Positions 20,537 through 30,016 of a stretch of 64,000 nucleotides of DNA are shown in pieces (position 1 is the first letter of the stretch; each line of letters begins with the position of its first letter). The DNA comes from Motilimonas sp. E26. Lineage in GTDB: Bacteria > Pseudomonadota > Gammaproteobacteria > Enterobacterales > CBDFNC01. Made by a program: the position numbers and the translations under genes. Location of the stretch: positions 1 to 64,000 of the forward strand of contig NZ_JAIBHJ010000020.1 of NCBI RefSeq assembly GCF_021278025.1, written 5' to 3'. The notes below the pieces were generated by a model. That model was not told the origin of the DNA. It made no database searches and saw only the letters and a program-made list of their open reading frames with translations.

Positions 20537-20553
20537 CTTAAGATAACCTTAAG
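20537..20553 (-). promoter_or_regulatory. PmrA (BasR)-type binding box upstream of eptA
   Basis: CTTAAG-N5-CTTAAG, two perfect hexamer half-sites spaced by five bases, matches the PmrA direct-repeat consensus (YTTAAK-N5-YTTAAK). It sits 49-65 bp before the eptA start, in the gap between eptA and arsJ. Because CTTAAG is itself palindromic, the strand assignment rests on position. Confidence 0.65.
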
Positions 20554-20597
20554 AAGAAGGGAGAGGTAGACGTACTGATTTAGCTAAATGAACAGTT

Positions 20598-21800
20598 TCA
20601 ATGTTTCGGCAATGCCAATGATACTAAAGTGGTCACCAATAAAAATATTGCCGAAGCCCACAAACAAGCCACAAAGCCCATGGTTTGAAATAGCCAACCC
20701 GACAAAATAGTGCCAATTAAGCGCCCCATCGCATTGGCCATATAATAAAAGCCCACATCCAGTGAAGCGCCATCTTCCTGAGCGTAACTGACAATCAGAT
20801 AAGAATGTAACGACGAGTTAATCGCAAATACCGCGCCAAACACCAGTAAACCAAGCACGATGACGTATTCTGACTGCCATTCAATCTGCACACTAAGGGC
20901 AATCGCAGCCGTCACTAACGTGAGCAGCCCAGCCCAAAGCACCGCCGCCGAGCCACTGGGTACCACGCCGCGACGCTTACCCGTAAAATAAGGCGCAAAA
21001 CCTTGCACCACGCCATAGCCAATAATCCATAGCGCCAAAAAGCCACCCACTTGGCTATGGCTCCAATCAAACACACTGGCTAAATAAACCGGCAGCGCGA
21101 CTACAAACCAAATATCACGGGCGCCAAACAAACACATGCGCGCCAAGGATAAGATATTAATACTACGAGATTTTGCGAACAGCTCATTAAATTTAGGTTT
21201 GCTTTTTGCTTTACCTAAACTGGCATCCAAGCTCAGCACGCTGCCGATAAATACTAGCAACAGCACCGCTGCCATCGTTAATACAGCTAGCTGAAAGCCC
21301 AAGTAATGCAGTAGTAGTCCACCAACAAAAAAGCCCGCGCCTTTTAAAGCATTTTTAGAGCCCGTTAATAAAGCTACCCATTGATAAAGCTTTCCTTGTT
21401 GATCACTTGGTACTAAGGTTTTAATCGCGCTTTTGGCGCTCATTTTATTTAGATCTTTCGCTATGCCCGATAAGGCCTGCGCTAACATTACCCACGCCAT
21501 CACTAACCAGTCAGGCGGCACGGTCAGCATTAACAGTGCCACCACTTGCAGCAACAAACCGATATTCATGGTGCGATTCAGGCCAATACGAGCACCTAAC
21601 CAACCGCCCAATAGGTTAGTCACCACACCAAAAAATTCATAAAACAAAAATAACGAAGCGATTGCGAACGCGCCATAGCCCAAATCATAGAAGTACAACA
21701 CCACCAGCATGCGCAACGCACCATCGGTAACGGTGAAGTTCCAGTAGTTAAACGTGACCAATAAATACTGGCGAACCGATTTTGGCAAACTTGAAAGCAC
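20598..21800 (-). CDS. arsJ: Organoarsenical efflux permease ArsJ (MFS)
   Basis: A 400-residue major-facilitator protein with about eleven membrane helices. Its opening (LPKSVRQYLLVTFNYWNFTV, then TDGALRML) and the DLNKMSAKSAIK segment are typical of ArsJ. In the known pathway (Pseudomonas aeruginosa), a linked GAPDH makes 1-arseno-3-phosphoglycerate from arsenate, ArsJ exports it, and it breaks down outside, giving net arsenate efflux. Here it is the last gene of arsR-gapdh-phosphatase-arsJ, which supports the assignment strongly. No arsB, acr3 or arsC is present nearby. Confidence 0.9.
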   Translation of the reverse strand: MLSSLPKSVRQYLLVTFNYWNFTVTDGALRMLVVLYFYDLGYGAFAIASLFLFYEFFGVVTNLLGGWLGARIGLNRTMNIGLLLQVVALLMLTVPPDWLVMAWVMLAQALSGIAKDLNKMSAKSAIKTLVPSDQQGKLYQWVALLTGSKNALKGAGFFVGGLLLHYLGFQLAVLTMAAVLLLVFIGSVLSLDASLGKAKSKPKFNELFAKSRSINILSLARMCLFGARDIWFVVALPVYLASVFDWSHSQVGGFLALWIIGYGVVQGFAPYFTGKRRGVVPSGSAAVLWAGLLTLVTAAIALSVQIEWQSEYVIVLGLLVFGAVFAINSSLHSYLIVSYAQEDGASLDVGFYYMANAMGRLIGTILSGWLFQTMGFVACLWASAIFLLVTTLVSLALPKH

Positions 21801-21907
21801 GGAGGGTTCCTTTATAAAACAAAGAGTTAAATTTTTGCAATAAAGTTGGTAGAAGTAACATCTATAACGGCAGCATAATAAGCATGTTGCCGTTATAAGT
21901 CTGTTGT

Positions 21908-22405
21908 TTATGGCGTAACTAACTGATCCACATAGTCAATTTGTACCGCCTTAGTAAAGGCACCAGGACGCAACGCTTGCACGCGCTTTTTAATGGTGTC
22001 TAAATCCCAGCCTCGTTCTAATAAAATGTGCGCAGCAAGCAAACCGGTGCGGCCCGATCCCCCCATGCAATGCAGCGCCACGGCTTGATTGTTATCGAGC
22101 AATTGATGTAGCTCAGGGGACGCCTTTAGCCAATCTATTTTAAAATGGGCATCAGGCGCCTGATCATCTTCAATTGGGCAATGAAACCACTGCATGCCCA
22201 AGCTTTGCGTTAACTGACTTAACTCAGCCACTCCCGCCTTTTCCATTTCAGCCTCATTAAGGGCCGTCACTACCGCTTTTACGCCACGATCTTTTAATTG
22301 GCGCAATGAGGATTCTAAATCCGTGCCCTTAGTGCCAGGACAAGGCGTCAGTACTAGCTCTGTACCTTGGTTATTTAATGGCAGTTGCCAAGTCGGATGT
22401 GTCAT
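21908..22405 (-). CDS. Cysteine-based dual-specificity-type phosphatase in the ars operon
   Basis: A 165-residue cytoplasmic protein with the catalytic loop LHCMGGSGRTGLLA (Cx5R) and a general-acid aspartate likely in the PIEDDQAPD segment. It belongs to the protein-tyrosine/dual-specificity phosphatase fold. It lies between gapdh and arsJ on the same strand, so it probably acts in the arsenate pathway, but its substrate is unknown; it should not be confused with ArsC, whose Cx5R fold is of another type. GAGAGAT before the ATG is a usable ribosome site. Between it and gapdh is a tandem-repeat tract. Confidence 0.85.
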   Translation of the reverse strand: MTHPTWQLPLNNQGTELVLTPCPGTKGTDLESSLRQLKDRGVKAVVTALNEAEMEKAGVAELSQLTQSLGMQWFHCPIEDDQAPDAHFKIDWLKASPELHQLLDNNQAVALHCMGGSGRTGLLAAHILLERGWDLDTIKKRVQALRPGAFTKAVQIDYVDQLVTP

Positions 22406-22464
22406 CTATCTCTCCTGCGGGTTCACTATTATCTCTAACAGGTAACCCCTAATTTAAGGCCTTG

Positions 22465-22714
22465 ATAACTAGGCCAAGCCAACAATGCGAACTAACTCTG
22501 CTGCTCGGTCATGGTTGCATAACCCATTTTGTTAATCGCTCCCTATAACTAGGCCAAGCCAACAATGCGTACTAACTCAGCTGAACTTAGCTGCTCGGTC
22601 ATGGTTGCATAACCCATTTTGTTAATCGCTCTCTATAACTAGGCCAAGCCAACAATGCGAACTAACTCTGCTGCTCGGTCATGGTTGCATAACCCATTTT
22701 GTTAATCGCTCTCT
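22465..22714 (-). repeat. Three degenerate tandem copies of the gapdh 3' end
   Basis: Units of 80, 90 and 80 bp (starting at 22465, 22545 and 22635) lie directly beyond the gapdh stop and occupy the 313-bp gap before the phosphatase gene. Each repeats the last ~22 codons of gapdh, including the stop. The middle unit still reads in frame as NKMGYATMTEQ followed by AELVRIVGLA and stop, while the outer two have lost ten bases and are frameshifted. All three share substitutions (for example NKMGY for NEMGY) not found in gapdh, so they derive from one variant ancestor. No start codon with ribosome site makes them a gene. Confidence 0.92.
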
Positions 22715-22718
22715 ATAA

Positions 22719-23720
22719 CTAGGCCAAGCCAACAATGCGTACTAACTCAGCTGTGCGCGTGGCATACCCCATCTCGTTATCATACCAAGCATAAATTTTT
22801 ACCATTTTACCGCCCACGACCATAGTCGATAACGCGTCAACAATCGTTGACCTTTGGTCGCCTTTATAATCAATCGAGACCAATGGCCGCGTTTCAAAGC
22901 CAAGAATGCCCTTTAACTCACCTTCCGCGGCTTGCTGTAATAAAGCATTTACCTGCTCAGGCGTTGTCTCTTGTTTAACTTGGAAAATAATATCTGTTAA
23001 TGAAGCATTAGCTAATGGTACCCGCACCGCATGGCCATCAATTTTTCCTGCTAATTCAGGAAAAATTTCCACAATCGCTTTCGCGGATCCTGTCGTTGTT
23101 GGGATCAAGCTAACACCACATGCCCGAGCACGGCGTAAATCTTTATGGGGAGCATCCAATATGGTTTGCGTATTAGTCAGGTTATGTATGGTAGTAAAAG
23201 AAGCGTTTTCGATGCCTAGCTGCTCATGAATAACCTTAACTACGGGAGCAATACAGTTAGTAGTACAAGATGCTGCCGTCACAATGCGGTGCACATCTGG
23301 GTTAAATACTTGCTCGTTTACCCCCACCACAATATTGGCAACGGCATTGTCCTTCACCGGCGCAGACACCACCACACGTTTAACACCTTGCGCCAAGTAT
23401 TGGTTTAAAAAACGAACATCACGATGAACCCCTGTGGCCTCAATCACCACATCACAACCAGACCAATCAACGGCTGTTATATCCTGCTGTTGCGTTGCTT
23501 TTATCGTCTGCCCATCTACCACTAAAGCATCTTCTTTAACGGTGACAGGGTGGTGCCATCGCCCTTGGATTGAATCAAACTCTAATAGATGTGCATGTGT
23601 CGCGGCATCTCCAGCGACATCATTTATTTGCACAAATTCTAATTCAGGCCAGTCGAAAGCAGCGCGAAGTGCCAAACGTCCAATACGGCCAAATCCATTA
23701 ATTCCAACTTTAATCGCCAT
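22719..23720 (-). CDS. Arsenate-linked glyceraldehyde-3-phosphate dehydrogenase
   Basis: A full-length 333-residue GAPDH: NAD-binding GINGFGRIGRLALRAA at the N terminus, catalytic Cys in TAASCTTNCIAP, and the WYDNEMGY C-terminal helix. In arsJ operons such GAPDH copies use arsenate in place of phosphate to give 1-arseno-3-phosphoglycerate for export. It follows arsR by 14 bp with an AGGGAA ribosome site. Whether it also serves glycolysis cannot be judged here; its place in the operon argues for the arsenic role. Confidence 0.93.
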   Translation of the reverse strand: MAIKVGINGFGRIGRLALRAAFDWPELEFVQINDVAGDAATHAHLLEFDSIQGRWHHPVTVKEDALVVDGQTIKATQQQDITAVDWSGCDVVIEATGVHRDVRFLNQYLAQGVKRVVVSAPVKDNAVANIVVGVNEQVFNPDVHRIVTAASCTTNCIAPVVKVIHEQLGIENASFTTIHNLTNTQTILDAPHKDLRRARACGVSLIPTTTGSAKAIVEIFPELAGKIDGHAVRVPLANASLTDIIFQVKQETTPEQVNALLQQAAEGELKGILGFETRPLVSIDYKGDQRSTIVDALSTMVVGGKMVKIYAWYDNEMGYATRTAELVRIVGLA

Positions 23721-23734
23721 TGCTTAATTCCCTT

Positions 23735-24079
23735 TTAGTCACAGCACACATTCGCTGAGTTCAATTTTGTCGTATCAAGGTGATAGCTTTTTGACAGCGC
23801 ATCACTCGTAATTAACTGTTGGAGTAAATCACAAAACCAAAGGGGTAAATCTATTGCTAGTTGGTAATAAACCCACTGCCCTTTACGCTCTGTGGTCAAC
23901 ACTCCACTTTGACGCAATAATGCCAAGTGACGTGAAATTTTCGGCTGACTTAATTGCAAAGCCTCGGTTAATTCACAAACGCACATTTTTTTCTGCTGAA
24001 AAATCAATAATGTGCAACTGAGTCGAGTTTCATCGGCAAGTAATTTTAAATATTCATGCTCTAACATACGAATATCCAT
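23735..24079 (-). CDS. arsR: ArsR/SmtB-family arsenical-responsive repressor
   Basis: A winged-helix repressor of about 114 residues. LADETRLSCTLLI begins the domain, and KKMCVCELTEAL contains the Cys-x-Cys metalloid-binding motif of classical ArsR (ELCVCDL in E. coli). The recognition helix follows (LSQPKISRHLALLRQSGV). The start is uncertain; ATG at 24079 or 24067 are both possible and neither has a strong ribosome site. It is first in the operon and should repress it until trivalent arsenic binds. Confidence 0.9.
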   Translation of the reverse strand: MDIRMLEHEYLKLLADETRLSCTLLIFQQKKMCVCELTEALQLSQPKISRHLALLRQSGVLTTERKGQWVYYQLAIDLPLWFCDLLQQLITSDALSKSYHLDTTKLNSANVCCD

Positions 24080-24274
24080 ATATAAAGATGAAAGAAAAAT
24101 AACAAACAAAACCTATCACTGCAATCTCCACCATAAGACACAACGCAACCTTAATAAAAAATTCACAATAAGTTCGCCAACATATAAAAAATAAGTCAAC
24201 AAACGGCGCTGTCCGTGCAAACTGTTACCGCTACTCTATGCTTAAAAAATCAGCCATCGATGGGTCAAGGGATC

Positions 24275-26257
24275 ATGCATCTAAGTATTATTCAGCGAAC
24301 TATTGCTGGCTTTATCCTAATGTTTATTCTCCTCGCCATTTTGGGCGGCATTAGTTATTTAAACACCAAGCAAATAAATTTAAGTTTGAAAACAGTCACC
24401 GAGGAAACCACTCCTTTACTAATTTCCAATGCCGATCTCAAAGGTGCACTGCTGAAAAATAATCGCAGCTTACTCGAATATCGTACTACCTACGAAACCG
24501 CCGATCTCAGCATTCATCAGGAGCAATTTAATAAAGAAAAGAACCAATTTGAGCAAATTAGCCAACAGCTCAGTAGCAGCAAAGCCTTAGATCCAAGTAT
24601 TCAAAGTAGCTTTAACGAAGTGCAAACTGCCGCCAGTAACTATTTTGGTTTAGCTGAACAAATATTATCTGAACACAGAGATTTACTAGAAACACTTAAC
24701 GCTTTATCTGCTTTGCGAGACGATTTTGTCAAACAGGAAGATAACTTTCAGCAAGCAACGTTATTGTTACTAGGTGAAACTGCCAGTAAACGCTCACAAC
24801 GTAATAAAGCAGAACGTGTAACCAGCGGCATCGCTCGTGATTTAAAAGAAATACGTCGCGCGGGAATCAAAACAGACCTGACGGCACTACAAAAAGCCCT
24901 TTCTGCAGATATAGAGAAAGCCTTGTCTGGGGCGAAAAAAATAAAGGTGGATGAAGGTGTCATCATACGCTTTAACAGCGCAGTCAATAAACTTCGGGAT
25001 ATCAGTATTTCTGAACAAGGCTTACTACCCTTAATGCTGAAACAGCAAAAACTAGAAACAAACATAGTCAGACTCACCGAGCAAGCAAATCAACAAATGG
25101 CTCAAGTGGAGCAACTACTGACCAGTTTCACAGCACAAGCACAAACAGAGTCCGAAGCAGCAAAGAGCTCAGCAGACAAAGCAGTTAAAACTGCGGTCTT
25201 TTACATTGTTATCGTGACACTCATCTCAGCTGCGGTAGCCGCTATTATCGGCTTTACCATTGCGCGCAGCATTCACAAACCACTGTCATTGATTACCCCA
25301 GTACTAAAAGTGATGGCTGAGGGCAATATGACACAAAGGGTCGATTATCAATCCAGTGATGAGTTTGGCACCTTGTCTGAGTCCCTAAATACCCTAGTAG
25401 ATAGTATGGCTGATGTACTCAGTAAAATTAACCAAGGCTCTGTGCAACTCGTTCAAGAGGCCAATAACGCTGCAGAAATAAGCGATCGCACGATGGCACG
25501 AGTTGCCGACCAAAAAAACCAGACTGATCAAGTTGCCACTGCCATATCAGAGATGGAAGTCAGTGTTGGTGAAGTATTCCGTTCAACCGAAAATACCTTA
25601 TCAGAAGTCACCCTTGCTAACGAAGATACCGACACGGGTCGCGAGCTGGTCGCCAAAAATCGTCAGTTGACTGAACAGCTAGCCAATTCAATCAATGAGG
25701 CAGTAAGCATCACACAGAAACTAGAAGAGTTCAGCGCGAATATAGGCAGTATTCTCGATGTTATCCGTGGCATCGCCGAACAAACTAACCTACTTGCATT
25801 GAATGCTGCCATCGAAGCCGCTCGAGCCGGTGAGCAAGGCCGTGGCTTTGCGGTAGTTGCTGACGAAGTACGTACCCTCGCCACCCGTACGCAGCAATCA
25901 ACTATTGAAATTCAAGCCATGATCGAAAACCTACAAAAAAGTTCTCGTCAAGTTGCTAATGTGATGCATCAAAGCCAAGATCAAACTAACCACTGTGTTG
26001 ACCAAACGCGTCTCACCGATGAAGCCCTGCAAGCAGTCGCTACGCGAATGGAGGCCATCAAAGAAATGAGTGTTCATGTCGCCCAAGCCACTGAAGAACA
26101 AATAGCCGTCAGCCAAGACATAGCTAAAAATATTAACGGTATCACCGAAGTTGCGCTCGAAACCGAGCGAGAAGCCAGCGATTCAGCTCGGATCAGTGAA
26201 GTCTTAGCGCAATTGATTGAACAGCAACAAACCTTGATCCGACGCTTCAAAGTTTAA
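24275..26257 (+). CDS. Methyl-accepting chemotaxis protein
   Basis: A 660-residue transducer: N-terminal membrane helix (about 8-30), long helical periplasmic domain (about 35-300), second membrane helix (about 305-328), HAMP, and the signalling domain with tip motif [15 protein letters not shown] near residue 505. ATG 24275 is preferred to earlier in-frame codons because AAGGG sits just before it. A sugar-type binding protein gene follows in the same direction after 67 bp, so the binding protein may present its ligand to this receptor, as maltose-binding protein does to Tar. No C-terminal CheR pentapeptide is seen. Confidence 0.92.
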   Translation: MHLSIIQRTIAGFILMFILLAILGGISYLNTKQINLSLKTVTEETTPLLISNADLKGALLKNNRSLLEYRTTYETADLSIHQEQFNKEKNQFEQISQQLSSSKALDPSIQSSFNEVQTAASNYFGLAEQILSEHRDLLETLNALSALRDDFVKQEDNFQQATLLLLGETASKRSQRNKAERVTSGIARDLKEIRRAGIKTDLTALQKALSADIEKALSGAKKIKVDEGVIIRFNSAVNKLRDISISEQGLLPLMLKQQKLETNIVRLTEQANQQMAQVEQLLTSFTAQAQTESEAAKSSADKAVKTAVFYIVIVTLISAAVAAIIGFTIARSIHKPLSLITPVLKVMAEGNMTQRVDYQSSDEFGTLSESLNTLVDSMADVLSKINQGSVQLVQEANNAAEISDRTMARVADQKNQTDQVATAISEMEVSVGEVFRSTENTLSEVTLANEDTDTGRELVAKNRQLTEQLANSINEAVSITQKLEEFSANIGSILDVIRGIAEQTNLLALNAAIEAARAGEQGRGFAVVADEVRTLATRTQQSTIEIQAMIENLQKSSRQVANVMHQSQDQTNHCVDQTRLTDEALQAVATRMEAIKEMSVHVAQATEEQIAVSQDIAKNINGITEVALETEREASDSARISEVLAQLIEQQQTLIRRFKV

Positions 26258-26324
26258 TCTGCCCCTCATTCTATTCAGTAACCAGTAATGAGGATATGTT
26301 AATCAACCCAAAAAGGGGTTCGTA

Positions 26325-27566
26325 ATGAAGTTAAAAACCTTGCCTTATGCTATTGGCGCATCCATTTTGTTATCGGCCTCCATTGCCCATGCCGGTAATA
26401 TTTCAATAGAGAGCTGGCGTGAAGATGCAGCTATTTGGAACGATGTCATCATTCCAGCATTTAACGCTAAACACCCAGATATAAAAGTCACCTTCGTTCA
26501 CACCAATGCCACTGACTACAATGACACCCTTAATAAAAAATTAGCCGATGGGAGTGCGGGAGACTTAATCACTTGTCGCCCATTCGACGATTCACTGAAA
26601 CTATTCCAAGCCGGATATTTAACCGATATAACCGAGCTAGACGGTATGGGAAATTTTCCAAATTTTGCCAAAGCCGCATGGCAAACAGATAATGGTGCAC
26701 AATCATTTTGCTTACCAATGGCATCGGTGATCCACGGTTTCTTTTACAATAAAACCATCTTTAAAGAACTAGGGCTAACGCCACCCAAAACCAATGCTGA
26801 ATTTTATTCAGCATTGGATAAAGTAAAAGCCAGCGGTAAATACACACCGATAGCCATGGGCACCAATGATAAATGGGAAGCCGCCACCATGGGCTTTCAA
26901 AATATAGGCCCTAACTATTGGAAAGGTGAGGACGGCCGCCTAGCTGTTATCGACGGCGATGAAAAACTCAATGCACCGCAATACGTAAAAGTATTTGAAC
27001 AACTTGCGAAGTGGGGTCCCTATATGGGTGAGGGCTATCAAACTCGTACCTATAATGACGCCATCGCGATGTTTGGTGATCAAAAGGCCGCTATTTACCC
27101 TGCAGGCTCATGGGATATAGCCGCTTTTAATACTAAGTTAGATCTTGGTGTATTTATGCCACCGGTAGAGAACACGGATGACGAATGTTACATCAGTGAC
27201 CATACCGACATAGGTGTCGGTATTAACGCCAAAAGTGCCAATAAGAAGGACGCTGAAACCTTCTTAAAATGGATGACAACAGGAGAATTCGCCGCTATTT
27301 ATACTAATGCGCTACCTGGCTTCTTCTCGTTATCAAATCATTTCATTGATGTTGACGACCCGACCGCAAAAGCCATGATAGCGTGGCGTGATACTTGTGA
27401 TTCAACCATTCGTAACTCATACCAAATTTTAAATCGCGGTGAACCTAGCTTGGAGCTAGAAATTTGGGAAACCAGTGTTGGTGTAATCAATGGCACCATG
27501 ACCCCAAAAGATGCAGCCGACCGGTTACAAAAAGGCATGGACACTTGGTATAAACCTGGCGAATAA
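26325..27566 (+). CDS. ABC-type carbohydrate-binding periplasmic protein (MalE-like), without permease genes
   Basis: A 413-residue family-1 extracellular solute-binding protein. A signal peptide ends near residue 23 (SIAHA-GN), and the body has the usual features of sugar binders: IIPAFNAKHPDIKVTFVH, FYNKTIFKELGLTPP and a late WMTTGEFAAIYTN segment. It should bind a sugar or oligosaccharide in the periplasm. The permease and ATPase genes that normally accompany it are missing, and a terminator follows, so it may serve mainly as a chemotaxis ligand carrier for the receptor gene just upstream, or share a permease encoded elsewhere. Confidence 0.88.
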   Translation: MKLKTLPYAIGASILLSASIAHAGNISIESWREDAAIWNDVIIPAFNAKHPDIKVTFVHTNATDYNDTLNKKLADGSAGDLITCRPFDDSLKLFQAGYLTDITELDGMGNFPNFAKAAWQTDNGAQSFCLPMASVIHGFFYNKTIFKELGLTPPKTNAEFYSALDKVKASGKYTPIAMGTNDKWEAATMGFQNIGPNYWKGEDGRLAVIDGDEKLNAPQYVKVFEQLAKWGPYMGEGYQTRTYNDAIAMFGDQKAAIYPAGSWDIAAFNTKLDLGVFMPPVENTDDECYISDHTDIGVGINAKSANKKDAETFLKWMTTGEFAAIYTNALPGFFSLSNHFIDVDDPTAKAMIAWRDTCDSTIRNSYQILNRGEPSLELEIWETSVGVINGTMTPKDAADRLQKGMDTWYKPGE

Positions 27567-27597
27567 CCTTTACCGCTGCATATCTACTCTTTATTAA

Positions 27598-27620
27598 GTC
27601 AGGCTCTGCCTGGCTTTTTT
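27598..27620 (+). terminator. Rho-independent terminator after the carbohydrate-binding protein gene
   Basis: AGTCAGGC-TCT-GCCTGGCT with one G-T pair, followed by TTTTT. Confidence 0.85.
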
Positions 27621-27813
27621 GTTAGCCATACCTCACCATTTTATTTCACTAGCAATGCCCGTAAAATAGAAATTTTTGACTAAAAAAGATTCAATACCTA
27701 GTGATTTAACTACAGAGTTATATAATAATTAGTTATCTAAATCTGTTTATTAATTACTTTTTAGACTTATATATAACAAAAATAACCGAAACTAGACAAA
27801 GAGGCTGCAAATC

Positions 27814-28572
27814 ATGACTACACGCTTTTCTCGCGCACTGGCTATTACCTTGGCCGCCCTAAGCTTTATCACCGCACCTGCTTTTGCCCAGGACACCATC
27901 AAAGTGGGCATGTCAGGCCGCTACTTCCCGTTTACCTTTGTGCAAAAGGATGTACTGCAAGGGTTTGAAGTTGATGTTTGGAATGAAATCGGTAAACGCG
28001 CTGATTTAAAAGTAGAATTTAAAACTGCTAACTTTTCAGGCCTATTTGGTATGTTAGAAGCTGGCCATATTGATACTATTTCAAATCAAATCACCATCAC
28101 TGATGAACGTTTAGCTAAGTATGACTTTGCCCAAGCTTACGTGATTGATGGCGCACAAATAGTGGTGAAAAAAGGCCGTACGGATATTCAAGGCATTGAC
28201 GATCTAAAAGGCAAAAAAGTCGCGGTAAATTTAGGCAGCAACTTCGAGCAACTTTTACGCAAAGCGGATCCAAACAAAGAAATTAACATCATCACTTATG
28301 ATGCCGGCTTTGAACAAGATGTCGTTCTTGGTCGCACTGATGCATTTGTGATGGATCGGGTATCATCTGCTCAACTGATTAAAAAATCGGGCTTACCACT
28401 CGAGCTAGCTGGCGAACCATTTGAAACCATCAAAAATGCGATGCCTTTTATCAAATCAGATGAAAACAAGGCGCTAATTACACGTGTCAACACAGCATTA
28501 ACTAGCATGCGAGAAGACGGAAGCCTAAGCCAAATTTCGCAAAAATGGTTTAATGCTGACATCACTAAATAA
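27814..28572 (+). CDS. Amino-acid (probably cystine) ABC transporter, periplasmic binding protein
   Basis: A 252-residue family-3 solute-binding protein with a signal peptide cut near residue 25 (APAFA-QD). Motifs such as GRYFPFTFV, GFEVDVWNEIG and DLKGKKVAVNLGSNFE are those of polar amino-acid binders of the FliY/TcyJ group. It starts an operon with a permease and ATPase gene (28587 and 29255). Cystine is the best guess from overall resemblance to TcyJ; other polar amino acids are possible. Confidence 0.88.
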   Translation: MTTRFSRALAITLAALSFITAPAFAQDTIKVGMSGRYFPFTFVQKDVLQGFEVDVWNEIGKRADLKVEFKTANFSGLFGMLEAGHIDTISNQITITDERLAKYDFAQAYVIDGAQIVVKKGRTDIQGIDDLKGKKVAVNLGSNFEQLLRKADPNKEINIITYDAGFEQDVVLGRTDAFVMDRVSSAQLIKKSGLPLELAGEPFETIKNAMPFIKSDENKALITRVNTALTSMREDGSLSQISQKWFNADITK

Positions 28573-28586
28573 AGGGAACTGAGCAG

Positions 28587-29258
28587 TTGAACTTTGATTT
28601 TATTTACACACTAGAACTATTTCCAATACTGCTAAAGTACTTGGGCGTAACCATGCAGATGGCGTTACTTGGTTTCGTATTTGCGTTGATTATTGCCTTA
28701 TGTGTAGCCGTTATCCGTGTTTTTTCTGTGCCTGTATTGAATCAAGCTTCAATTGTATTCATTTCTTTTTTTCGTGGCACACCACTACTAGTACAATTAT
28801 TTTTGCTCTACTACGGTTTGCCACAATTGATGCCATGGCTCGTCGGCATGGACGCATTTACTGCTGCGGTGATTGGCTTATCGCTGCATTTTTCTGCTTA
28901 CATGGCAGAGAGTATTCGCGCGGCTATCTTGGGTGTCGACCGCAGCCAAATGGAAGCCAGCTTAAGTATTGGAATGACCAAGCTACAGGCCATGCGTCGC
29001 ATTATTTTGCCACAAGCGGCCCGTGTGGCGTCCCCATCGCTGATGAATTACTTTATCGACATGATCAAAAGTACTTCACTCGCGTTTACCCTCGGGGTGG
29101 CAGAAATAATGTCGAAAGCACAAATGGAAGCCTCTTCTAGCTTTAAATTTTTCGAAAGTTTTGTTGCCGTAGCCATTGTTTACTGGGTTGTCGTCGTGAT
29201 CTTCACGCAACTACAACATCGCCTAGAAACGCATCTTAACCGGGCATATGTAAAATGA
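28587..29258 (+). CDS. Amino-acid (probably cystine) ABC transporter, permease
   Basis: A 223-residue inner-membrane protein with about five helices and the HisM-type permease signature [19 protein letters not shown]. The ATPase-contact EAA loop reads [17 protein letters not shown]. The usual start is TTG at 28587, with AAAGGGA some 13 bp before. It resembles E. coli TcyL (YecS) in size and arrangement. Its stop overlaps the start of the ATPase gene in an ATGA, which indicates translational coupling. Confidence 0.9.
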   Translation: MNFDFIYTLELFPILLKYLGVTMQMALLGFVFALIIALCVAVIRVFSVPVLNQASIVFISFFRGTPLLVQLFLLYYGLPQLMPWLVGMDAFTAAVIGLSLHFSAYMAESIRAAILGVDRSQMEASLSIGMTKLQAMRRIILPQAARVASPSLMNYFIDMIKSTSLAFTLGVAEIMSKAQMEASSSFKFFESFVAVAIVYWVVVVIFTQLQHRLETHLNRAYVK

Positions 29259-29989
29259 TCAAAGTAACTAACCTGAGTAAAAAGTTTGGCGAACTAGCCG
29301 TACTAAAAGGCATTGATTTTGAGGTTAAGCAAGGTGAAATCGTGGTCATTATTGGGCCATCAGGCACAGGTAAATCAACCTTATTACGTTGTTTAAATTA
29401 CCTTGAAACCCCGACTACTGGCATCATTAATATTGGGCCAGTTAAGGTTGATGTAGCGCACGCCAACAATAAAAGTATCACCCAATTGCGCCAACAAAGT
29501 AGCTTCGTATTTCAAAACTATGCACTTTTTGCTAACAAAACGGCATTAGAAAACGTCGCCGAAGGGCTGCTCACTGTTTGGAAAGAGCCAAAACAGCAAG
29601 CCTTTGCCACCAGTAAAAAAATTCTCGAACAAGTGGGCTTAGGCGATAAAATAAATCATTACCCTGTGCAGTTATCAGGCGGTCAACAACAACGAGTAGG
29701 CATTGCTCGAGCCATGGCAGCCAAAGGCGAGGTCATCTTATTTGACGAGCCCACTTCCGCCCTCGATCCAGAATGGGTAGATGAAGTCTTAGCAGTGATG
29801 AAACAACTGGCGCAAGGACAACAAACCATGATAGTGGTCACCCATGAAATGCAGTTTGCCCGTGAAATAGCCGATAAAATTATCTTTATGGAAGATGGCC
29901 ATATCGTTGAACAAGGCAGCGCCGAGCAAATGTTTACGGCACCGAAAAGCGAACGCACTCGAGCTTTTTTAGCACGCGCCACCAAGTAA
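29255..29989 (+). CDS. Amino-acid (probably cystine) ABC transporter, ATP-binding protein
   Basis: A 244-residue ATPase with Walker [11 protein letters not shown]-loop VFQNYALF, signature [14 protein letters not shown], Walker [14 protein letters not shown] and the switch His in VVTHEM. It energises uptake by the adjacent permease and resembles TcyN (YecC). The gene overlaps the permease gene by 4 bp and completes a self-sufficient transport operon. Confidence 0.94.
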   Translation: MIKVTNLSKKFGELAVLKGIDFEVKQGEIVVIIGPSGTGKSTLLRCLNYLETPTTGIINIGPVKVDVAHANNKSITQLRQQSSFVFQNYALFANKTALENVAEGLLTVWKEPKQQAFATSKKILEQVGLGDKINHYPVQLSGGQQQRVGIARAMAAKGEVILFDEPTSALDPEWVDEVLAVMKQLAQGQQTMIVVTHEMQFAREIADKIIFMEDGHIVEQGSAEQMFTAPKSERTRAFLARATK

Positions 29990-30016
29990 GCGTTAGGCAA
30001 TAAAAAAGAGTCTGAT

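Noticed and set aside
22465-22714. CRISPR array
   Set aside because: The 80-90 bp units abut without spacers and are clear copies of the gapdh 3' end; no cas genes nearby.
23434-23727. 97-codon plus-strand frame within gapdh
   Set aside because: It is antisense to a fully conserved GAPDH and lacks a ribosome site.
24049-24075. ATATTC-N14-GAATAT inverted repeat as an ArsR operator
   Set aside because: It lies inside or at the 5' end of arsR depending on the start chosen, and does not match a firm ArsR consensus; left as undecided.
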